DNA of 7,018 nucleotides from an uncultured Blautia sp. (GTDB lineage Bacteria > Bacillota > Clostridia > Lachnospirales > Lachnospiraceae): the NCBI GenBank assembly GCA_938028845.1, contig CALIZJ010000100.1, positions 1 to 7,018 on the forward strand. The letters run 5' to 3'. The notes beneath the pieces were generated by a model, which ran no database searches, was not told where the DNA came from, and saw only the letters and a program-made list of their open reading frames with translations. This document shows positions 1 through 5,261 of this stretch, piece after piece (position 1 is the stretch's first letter; the number at the start of each line of letters is the position of its first letter). The position numbers and the translations under genes are program-made.

Positions 1-1705
1 ACATTGCCCAATAAAGGGGTACCCATCTTACATCGCCCTGGATCGGATCCGTATTATCTGAACCTGCTCCTATAACAGTGAAATCATAGAATACACCTGG
101 ATAAAATGCCAGAGGATTCTCCAGCCCTCTTACTACACTCTCTGTTACAGACGGGATGATCGGATCACGTCCAGGAGTGGGGCTTGGTGAAACAGTCGGA
201 CGTTTGCTTTCGTCCAGACGGAATAACAGTTTCTTAGAAAGATTATTATCTGCATCTTTCACTCTAACATATACATCAATTGCATTATCCGGATCCAGAT
301 CAAGCAGATCGATGGTAAACTCTCTGTTTGCCCTTACCCGGACGCCTTCCTGTTCCAGATCAAATTCTGGCGGTTCTGATCCTCTTGTAACCCATCCTAC
401 ATAATACCAGCCGTCTTTATTGGAAACACAAGTAACCCTTGCAGAATTCGGGCCTGTCCATTCCATGCTCACTCCGGTAAGTTTTAAAGGTACCGGGGTC
501 GGTGTGGGGGTTGTAGGAGCTGTAGATACTAAGGTACCGTCTTCTCCTATTGTAAAATCAGAGCTGTCGTATGTAAAGGACTTAACCGCATCTGCTAAAG
601 TCACATCTGTAACTCCTTCTCCTAAAGTTACTACCTGTGTGCCTGCCGCACCGTCCTGGAATAAGATTCCAATAGAAGATCCGGTAAGGGCACCATTTAC
701 GTTTACTACTGCTGAACCTGCTAAAACGATATTGTTCGCTGCAACATCGCCGTATTTTGTATTTTCTGTTACATTTACAGTACCTCTGACTGCGATGGTA
801 CCTTCGCTGTATACACCGCCGCCGTTTCCGGCCTGGTTTCCAGTGATAGAACCGCCGTAAAGAGCTACATTTCCTCCGATATTAGAAATAGCACCGCCGT
901 TGCCTTCGATCATATTTCCTGTAAGAGTCACTCCGTCAGATAAAGCAAACGTACCTCCTGTAACAGATACGATAGACCCTGTGGCTAATCCGCTGTCTGA
1001 ATCGTTCACACTGCCGTCTACTGTAAGGGAACCTGTAACTGTCTCTGTGTCCCCTCCTGAAGTGATGCTGCCTGTTCCAAGCTGGAAGTTTCCGCCTTCT
1101 ACACGGAACATCTCTCCAGTAAAACCAGCGGCTCTCTTAATATTTGTGTTCTCAGCCGTAGCTGCAATGATCACATATTTTCCTTCCGTAACAGAAACCG
1201 TCTCGCTTACTTCCACATCTCCGGAAATCAGGATTTCCGCCGGTTCCTCTGCTGTTCCGGTCACTGCATTAACCGCTTCGTTTAAGGTTGCGTAAGGAGT
1301 TTCCCCTACGATAATGCTTCCGGTTCCCTCTTTCACCTCTGGCGTAGGGGTAGCTTCCGCACTTTGCGTCTGATCATTCTGGGCATTTCCTTCCTCTGCC
1401 TGTGCATCCCCTCCCTGTGCCGGAGCTTCTGTGGGTGTCTCAGCCGGCGGCTGTGTCGGAGTTTCCGCAGGTGTTTCTGTAGGAGCCTGTGTGGGCTGTG
1501 CCTCGGGCTCCTGCGGAACTTCTGTTACAGGTACGGATTCGCCTCCTTCCGCTCCTGTTTCCGGTGTTTCCTGCTGGGTGCCGTCCGCTGTCTGTCCTTC
1601 TATCGTCTGTGTAACAGTCTCTTCTGCAGCATATGAAGCAGTCGGGACCATTCCCACCGTCAAGGCGCCTGCCAATAAAATTGCAAATAATTGTTTTTTT
1701 CTCAT
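1..1705 (-). CDS. Large secreted beta-helix surface protein, partial (C-terminus beyond the left edge)
   Basis: The frame is open for 568 codons from ATG at 1703-1705 to the window edge, with no stop. Residues 1-27 form a typical signal peptide (MRKKQ, hydrophobic LFAILLAGALTVG, likely cleavage near SYA-AEE). Residues 28-125 are low complexity and acidic, with a Thr/Pro/Ala/Glu stalk at about 70-97. Residues 128-395 are Gly/Asn/Val/Thr-rich with short strand-turn repeats (GGSITGN at 284-290, GNGGGVYS at 293-300, GTVNVTEN at 308-315), as in right-handed parallel beta-helix adhesin-like or pectin-lyase-fold proteins. A second TPTPTP linker (about 399-406) leads to an Ig/Fn3-like region (about 408-498), a third Pro/Ser/Thr linker (503-511), then the start of another domain. 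An SD (GGAGGA, 1712-1717) lies 6 nt upstream of the start. A cell-envelope or exported adhesin-like role is inferred. Ligand and anchoring cannot be judged because the C-terminus is missing. Confidence 0.88.
   Translation of the reverse strand, partial: MRKKQLFAILLAGALTVGMVPTASYAAEETVTQTIEGQTADGTQQETPETGAEGGESVPVTEVPQEPEAQPTQAPTETPAETPTQPPAETPTEAPAQGGDAQAEEGNAQNDQTQSAEATPTPEVKEGTGSIIVGETPYATLNEAVNAVTGTAEEPAEILISGDVEVSETVSVTEGKYVIIAATAENTNIKRAAGFTGEMFRVEGGNFQLGTGSITSGGDTETVTGSLTVDGSVNDSDSGLATGSIVSVTGGTFALSDGVTLTGNMIEGNGGAISNIGGNVALYGGSITGNQAGNGGGVYSEGTIAVRGTVNVTENTKYGDVAANNIVLAGSAVVNVNGALTGSSIGILFQDGAAGTQVVTLGEGVTDVTLADAVKSFTYDSSDFTIGEDGTLVSTAPTTPTPTPVPLKLTGVSMEWTGPNSARVTCVSNKDGWYYVGWVTRGSEPPEFDLEQEGVRVRANREFTIDLLDLDPDNAIDVYVRVKDADNNLSKKLLFRLDESKRPTVSPSPTPGRDPIIPSVTESVVRGLENPLAFYPGVFYDFTVIGAGSDNTDPIQGDVRWVPLYWAM
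1415..1498 (-). repeat. Thr/Pro/Ala/Glu-rich stalk-coding repeat in the surface protein
   Basis: This stretch encodes residues 70-97, where short blocks such as APTETPAETPTQ and PPAETPTEAPAQ follow each other as imperfect units of about 12 residues (36 bp). At DNA level the copies have diverged (mixed ACA/ACG/ACC, CCT/CCG/CCC codons), so it is not a perfect tandem array prone to simple slippage. Such Pro/Thr tracts commonly act as extended wall-spanning spacers in Gram-positive surface proteins. That role is inferred here from its position just after the signal peptide and before the beta-helix. Confidence 0.7.
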
Positions 1706-1728
1706 TTTAAGTCCTCCCCGTAAATGAG
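1701..1728 (-). promoter_or_regulatory. Inverted repeat enclosing the SD and start codon of the surface-protein gene
   Basis: On the coding strand CTCATTT (1722-1728) is a perfect 7-base complement of AAATGAG (1701-1707), separated by a 14-base loop that contains the SD GGGGAGGA. The downstream arm includes the ATG itself. In mRNA this could form a hairpin that pairs the start codon while leaving the SD in the loop. The pairing is seen directly. Any effect on translation is inference, and the stem is AU-rich and short. Confidence 0.4.
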
Positions 1729-1757
1729 TCTGTAATATGTATGAAACAATCTATGTC

Positions 1758-1787
1758 AGTATAGCATATCCGCCGCAAAAAAGTCAA
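1758..1787 (-). promoter_or_regulatory. Sigma-A type promoter for the surface-protein gene
   Basis: On the minus strand, TTGACT (1782-1787) is followed after 18 bases by TATACT (1758-1763). The -10 box is preceded by TGC (1764-1766), an extended -10 element. Both hexamers match the housekeeping consensus at five of six positions. The predicted transcription start is near 1751, giving a leader of about 45 nt with a good SD. The -35 box starts only 2 bases after the proA stop codon, so this promoter sits at the end of the proline cluster and could give the surface gene its own expression. Confidence 0.72.
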
Positions 1788-1789
1788 AT

Positions 1790-3040
1790 CTATGGGCGTA
1801 TCTGGCCGCTTCCATATATTATAAATTTTGTGGTAGTCAATGCCAAAAGTCCCATCGGGCCTCTTGCATGAAGCTTCTGGGTACTGATTCCGATCTCTGC
1901 GCCATATCCAAACTCAAATCCGTCTGTAAATCTGGTAGATGCATTTACATATACAGCAGCCGCATCTACTTCATCTAAAAATTTCTGGGCGTTTGCATAG
2001 CTGTTGGTAATGATCGCTTCGGAATGTTTTGTGTTATAGCGGTTAATATGGGCAATGGCTTCCTCCACAGAACCAACAACCTTAATGGAAATAATGTAAT
2101 CCAGATATTCCCTTCCCCAATCCTCTTCCACAGCAGGAACTGCCTCTGGGATCAAAGCTGCCGCTGCTTCATCTGCGCGGATCTCCACATGCTTTTCTTT
2201 TAGCCTTTTCGCAAGCACAGGAAGAAATGCTTCTTTCACCTTTTCATGTACCAGAAGGGATTCACAGGCATTGCACACGCCCACACGCTGGGTCTTGGCA
2301 TTGATCACAATGTCTGCCGCCATGGTAAGGTCTGCTGTTTCATCCACGTAAATGTGGCAGTTTCCCGTACCTGTCTCAATGACCGGGATCGTACTCTGCT
2401 CCACCACTGCCTTGATCAGACCTTTTCCGCCTCTTGGGATCAATACATCCACATACTGGTTCATTTTCATAAATTCCGCAGCGGTTTCTCTGGATGTATC
2501 AGAGATCAGGGAAATGGCATCTTTCGTCACGGCACATTCCTCTAAAGTTTCCCGGATACAATCCACGATCGCCTCGTTAGAATGGATGGCGTCGCTTCCA
2601 CCTTTCAGGATCACCACATTTCCCGTCTTAAAGCATAAGCCAAAGGCGTCTGCTGTTACATTCGGCCTTGCCTCGTAGATAATGCCTATGACGCCTAAGG
2701 GTACGCGCTTCTGACCGATCAGCAGGCCGTTCGGCCGTTTTTTCATGCCAGTCACCTCGCCCACAGGATCATCCAGCCCGGCAATCTGGCGAAGTCCTTC
2801 CGCCATAGCAGAAATCCTTTCTTCTGTCAAAAGCAGGCGGTCTACCAGACCTGCAGACATTCCATTTGCCTTTCCCGCTTCCACGTCAATGGCATTTGCA
2901 CGGAGAATCGGCTCACTGCAGGAAACCAGCTTATCCGCTACAGCCAGAAGCACCTGGTTTTTCTTATCTGTGGAAAGGTTTCGCACCGAAGTTTCCGCTG
3001 CTCTCGCCTTCTCCCCTAAACCTTTTAACATTTCATTCAT
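1790..3040 (-). CDS. proA: Gamma-glutamyl phosphate reductase (glutamate-5-semialdehyde dehydrogenase)
   Basis: ProA reduces gamma-glutamyl phosphate with NADPH to glutamate-5-semialdehyde, the second step of proline synthesis in the cytoplasm. The 416-residue product is full length for the aldehyde-dehydrogenase-like ProA family. Visible landmarks are the GVIGIIYEARPNVTADAF segment (116-133), LKGGSDAIHSN (145-155), the catalytic cysteine in RVGVCNACESLLV (Cys256), the ProA signature-like AHINRYNTKHSEAI (330-343) and the conserved C-terminal KLHARGPMG (389-397). The start at 3040 is supported by a strong AGGAGG SD (3048-3053) that lies in a small hairpin. It follows the cyclo-ligase gene after 35 bases and is the last gene of the proB-containing cluster. 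No terminator follows it. Confidence 0.97.
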   Translation of the reverse strand: MNEMLKGLGEKARAAETSVRNLSTDKKNQVLLAVADKLVSCSEPILRANAIDVEAGKANGMSAGLVDRLLLTEERISAMAEGLRQIAGLDDPVGEVTGMKKRPNGLLIGQKRVPLGVIGIIYEARPNVTADAFGLCFKTGNVVILKGGSDAIHSNEAIVDCIRETLEECAVTKDAISLISDTSRETAAEFMKMNQYVDVLIPRGGKGLIKAVVEQSTIPVIETGTGNCHIYVDETADLTMAADIVINAKTQRVGVCNACESLLVHEKVKEAFLPVLAKRLKEKHVEIRADEAAAALIPEAVPAVEEDWGREYLDYIISIKVVGSVEEAIAHINRYNTKHSEAIITNSYANAQKFLDEVDAAAVYVNASTRFTDGFEFGYGAEIGISTQKLHARGPMGLLALTTTKFIIYGSGQIRP

Positions 3041-3042
3041 TT

Positions 3043-3061
3043 TAAGCCCTCCTTCGGCTTA
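3043..3061 (-). promoter_or_regulatory. Hairpin presenting the proA Shine-Dalgarno in its loop
   Basis: On the coding strand TAAGCC (3056-3061) pairs perfectly with GGCTTA (3043-3048) around a 7-base loop, GAAGGAG. The AGGAGG SD occupies the loop plus the first stem base, and the stem ends 2 bases before the proA ATG. It is not followed by a U-tract, so it is not a terminator. A role in setting proA translation, or in protecting an mRNA end between the cyclo-ligase and proA, is possible but inferred. Confidence 0.45.
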
Positions 3062-3075
3062 TGTATGCGCCTTTT

Positions 3076-3630
3076 CTATTTCAGATAAAGCTCTTCCTTT
3101 TCTGTGACAATGATCTGCGGAAAAATATCTGTAGGCTCCACAGGCACCTGCTCCATGATCTGAAAATCAAAGGCAACAGCCACCCGCTTTATCAGCGGAT
3201 GCTTTTCCAGGAAACGATCATAAAATCCGCCCCCATATCCTACTCTGTGGTTCTCTCTGTCAAAAGCAACTCCAGGCATGATCATCAGCGCTTCTTCCCA
3301 ATGAACCTTCTCCCCTGTTTCCGGTTCCGGTATGCCGTAATATCCCGGCTTTAACTGGGAAAAATCTGTAAGACGGATAAAATCCATGTCCTTTCCTGTT
3401 ACTTTCGGCACTGCTACTTCTTTTCCCTGCTTCCATGCCTCCTCTATAATATACCTCGTCACTACCTCGTGGTTGTAATCTGCATAAACCATCACTCTCT
3501 TTTCAGAGAGGAAGGAAGGCAGCGCCGTCACTTTTTCTGTGATCCTGCGGCTCCACTGATCGATCTGGGCATCGGTGCAGGCTTTTCTTTTTCCATAGAT
3601 CTGTTTTCTAATGTCTGATTTTGTTTCCAT
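3076..3630 (-). CDS. 5-formyltetrahydrofolate cyclo-ligase (MTHFS family)
   Basis: The enzyme uses ATP to convert 5-formyltetrahydrofolate to 5,10-methenyltetrahydrofolate, returning stored folate to one-carbon metabolism in the cytoplasm. The 184-residue length is normal for the family. Visible motifs are the basic N-terminal helix (IRKQIYGKRKAC, 7-18), VAVPKVTG (72-79), YGIPEPETG (98-106), the MPGVAFD segment (118-124) and the hallmark GYGGGFYDRF (131-140), with D168 and IVTE (174-177) near the C-terminus. I start it at ATG 3630, with GGTGA (3636-3640) five bases upstream. In-frame GTG (3639) and TTG (3642) lie slightly upstream but lack an SD. The start lies inside the 3' end of the DUF896 gene (23-nt overlap), which suggests translational coupling. 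proA follows. Confidence 0.93.
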   Translation of the reverse strand: METKSDIRKQIYGKRKACTDAQIDQWSRRITEKVTALPSFLSEKRVMVYADYNHEVVTRYIIEEAWKQGKEVAVPKVTGKDMDFIRLTDFSQLKPGYYGIPEPETGEKVHWEEALMIMPGVAFDRENHRVGYGGGFYDRFLEKHPLIKRVAVAFDFQIMEQVPVEPTDIFPQIIVTEKEELYLK

Positions 3631-3829
3631 ATTTTTCACCAAGATTTATAATGGTCCCATCCGGCTCTTTAATATCTATATTATCAAGCTGTGTGCGCAG
3701 GTTCATACGAATAGTGGCAAGATATTCCTTACGGAGCGCTGCCTGTTCTTTTTTCTCTTCTTCTGTAAGCCCTACGCTTTTCGCCTTATGAGCAAGGGTG
3801 TTGATTCTGTCTATTTTCAGATTATCCAT
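3608..3829 (-). CDS. DUF896 family small protein (YnzC-like)
   Basis: This 73-residue soluble protein matches the DUF896 family, typified by YnzC of Bacillus subtilis (about 77 residues, a helical hairpin by structure). Conserved features are the N-terminal IDRINTLAHKAKSVGLTEEE (6-25), the second helix EQAALRKEYLATIRMNLRTQ (28-47) and the tail with IKEPDGTIIN (53-62). It has no signal peptide or membrane segment. Its molecular role is not settled. The start ATG (3827-3829) has AGGAGG at 3835-3840 five bases upstream, and it begins 18 bases after the proB stop. Its last 23 bases overlap the start of the cyclo-ligase gene. Confidence 0.92.
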   Translation of the reverse strand: MDNLKIDRINTLAHKAKSVGLTEEEKKEQAALRKEYLATIRMNLRTQLDNIDIKEPDGTIINLGEKYGNKIRH

Positions 3830-3847
3830 TCCATCCTCCTGTATGTG

Positions 3848-4693
3848 CTATAGTAATCTTTCGATACAGTCTATCAGATAAAACTCTTCTTTCGGGTTTC
3901 GTGCGAATAACGTACCGTATTTACGGCCTTCTATAATTTTATGGATCACATGGAAATCGCCGCCGTTTGCGATCACCATATCTGCGCCGGCAGCCGTGGC
4001 GATTTCTGCAGCCGTAAGCTTTGTAGCCATCCCGCCGGTCCCTACCCGGCTTCCTGTACTTGCCTTACCCATCTTTAAAAAATGTTCGTCCAGATTTTCC
4101 ACCACGTCAATAAACTGTGCCTTTGGATTTGTATTTGGGTCATCGGTAAAAAGCCCGTCTATATCTGACAGCAGGATCAAAAGATCCGCACCGATCAAAG
4201 CGGCAACCACTGCGGAAAGGGTATCGTTGTCTCCGAACTGAATCTCATATGTAGAAACTGAGTCGTTTTCATTTACAATAGGGATCGCCCCTAACTTCAA
4301 AAGTTCCTGGAATGTATTCTTGGCATTTTTACGGTTCAGGTTATCCACCATGGTATTTTTGGTCATGAGGATCTGCGCGGCAGTCTGATTATATTCAGAA
4401 AAAAGTTTCTGGTAGATCATCATCAGTCTCGCCTGCCCCACCGCGGCACATGCCTGCTTTTTTTCCAGTTCTTCCGGTTTTCCCTGCATACCAAGTGCGG
4501 CGCTCCCCACTCCGATAGCTCCCGAAGAGACAAGCACCACGTCTTTCCCCTGGTTCCGCAGATCGCTGATTTCCCTTACAAGCACTTCCAGCTTACGCAG
4601 GTTTAACCTTCCGGTCTCAGGATGCGTAAGAGAGGATGTGCCGATTTTTATAACAATGCGGTTTTTGTGTTTCAGTCTTTCTCTATAGTTCAT
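3848..4693 (-). CDS. proB: Glutamate 5-kinase, short form without PUA domain
   Basis: ProB phosphorylates glutamate to gamma-glutamyl phosphate, the first and usually feedback-inhibited step of proline synthesis. The 281 residues cover only the amino-acid-kinase fold: VIKIGTSSL with K16 (14-22), LVSSGAIGVGS (54-64), NENDSVS (141-147), FGDNDTLS (153-160), LLSDIDGLFTDDP (174-186) and the GTGGMATK loop (218-225). The protein ends soon after EGRKYGTLF (255-263), so the C-terminal PUA domain of the roughly 367-residue E. coli enzyme is absent. Short ProB proteins are known in several bacteria, so this need not be a truncation. An in-frame stop lies just upstream of ATG 4693. The only SD-like sequence (GGAGTG, 4706-4711) is rather far at 12 bases. 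DUF896, cyclo-ligase and proA follow in the same direction. Confidence 0.96.
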   Translation of the reverse strand: MNYRERLKHKNRIVIKIGTSSLTHPETGRLNLRKLEVLVREISDLRNQGKDVVLVSSGAIGVGSAALGMQGKPEELEKKQACAAVGQARLMMIYQKLFSEYNQTAAQILMTKNTMVDNLNRKNAKNTFQELLKLGAIPIVNENDSVSTYEIQFGDNDTLSAVVAALIGADLLILLSDIDGLFTDDPNTNPKAQFIDVVENLDEHFLKMGKASTGSRVGTGGMATKLTAAEIATAAGADMVIANGGDFHVIHKIIEGRKYGTLFARNPKEEFYLIDCIERLL

Positions 4694-4733
4694 TTTTCTT
4701 TATGTCACTCCATCTATCAATCTTCATCATCCT

Positions 4734-4762
4734 ATCTTACAACATTTTCCCTGGTTCGTCTA
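4734..4762 (-). promoter_or_regulatory. Weak candidate promoter upstream of proB
   Basis: In the 143-base gap before proB, TAGACG (4757-4762) and TAAGAT (4734-4739) on the minus strand are spaced by 17 bases. Each hexamer matches the sigma-A consensus at only four of six positions. This is the best-spaced pair I can find in the gap. I see no T-box, no terminator-like hairpin and no other ordered element there. proB could equally be transcribed from upstream. Confidence 0.25.
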
Positions 4763-4836
4763 CGTTTTTTCCGGCCGCAGCCCCTGATTTCAAAGGAAAA
4801 AAAGAGGATTTCACAGTTTTTTCATATTTTTTCAGG

Positions 4837-5205
4837 TCAGGTGGAATAATTTTCCAGAAAACTGTAAAGTTCTTTTTCTGACTTGATAAACTTCCCCTTT
4901 TGGATCTCCTCTGCAAGTTCTTCAGGCAGGGAAGCGGTCTGGATCCCGGTAGGCTCGAAAACCGTCTTTTTATCCTGCCGGTATACCACTACAAAGCCAT
5001 CTGTATCCTTTAAATAATACGTTCCATATCCTTCGTTATCCTGGCTGGATACTGCCTGTGCCTCCTGCTCTTCTGCCCTTTGAGAAAGGGGCTGGGTTCC
5101 ATCAGAATCCCTTTTTCCCTCCGCTATCCGGTAGGTGCCGTAATAGGCAAAGGAAAGCACACACAGAAACAGAAAAACGCTGATACTGTAGAAAAATTTC
5201 CGCAT
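4837..5205 (-). CDS. Small membrane-anchored protein with BofC-like C-terminal domain
   Basis: I start this 122-residue protein at ATG 5205, because AAGGAG (5214-5219) is 8 bases upstream of it. An ATG two codons earlier (5211) is only 2 bases from the SD. Residues 4-22 form one hydrophobic segment (FFYSISVFLFLCVLSFAYY), either a signal anchor or an uncleaved signal. A charged linker (28-58) follows, then a compact domain at 60-122 with YYLKDTDGFVVVY, a central SLPEELAEEIQKGKFI and the C-terminal ELYSFLENY. That pattern recalls the C-terminal domain of BofC, the Bacillus intercompartmental regulator of sporulation. The resemblance is from memory and is weak enough to need a profile search. 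The topology predicts an extracytoplasmic domain. It follows the DUF3048 gene after 56 bases and precedes proB. Confidence 0.8.
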   Translation of the reverse strand: MRKFFYSISVFLFLCVLSFAYYGTYRIAEGKRDSDGTQPLSQRAEEQEAQAVSSQDNEGYGTYYLKDTDGFVVVYRQDKKTVFEPTGIQTASLPEELAEEIQKGKFIKSEKELYSFLENYST

Positions 5206-5261
5206 ATCCATCGCTCCTTTTCCTATAGTATCAGCATTCCCTCTCTGCTTATGCAGTTTTC

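Noticed and set aside
156..1295. Plus-strand open frames of 82-146 codons
   Set aside because: All lie antisense to the continuous minus-strand surface-protein frame. Their low-complexity Pro/Ser/Thr/Val content is what the complement of Gly/Thr/Val-rich beta-helix codons gives.
1364..1727. Plus-strand open frames, one of them Cys/Arg-rich, opposite the surface-gene 5' region
   Set aside because: They are complements of the Thr/Pro/Ala codon repeats and signal-peptide region of the minus-strand gene. They have no SD and no sensible domain, and the minus strand has the signal peptide and promoter.
4790..4830. Intrinsic terminator after the BofC-like gene, suggested by a run of seven T on the minus strand
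   Set aside because: The only upstream complement is an A-run, giving an A-U stem without GC pairs. It is not a credible rho-independent terminator.
4694..4836. T-box or other proline-responsive leader before proB
   Set aside because: Some Firmicute proBA genes have T-boxes, but this gap is only 143 bases, shows no T-box core (no GGGTGG-ACCGCG-like segment) and no terminator/antiterminator stems.
5245..5256. Small palindrome CTGCTTATGCAG between the DUF3048 and BofC-like genes
   Set aside because: The stem is only 4 bp. On the coding strand it is followed by AGAGAGGG and not a U-tract. The plus-strand T-run has no gene to terminate except antisense shadows.
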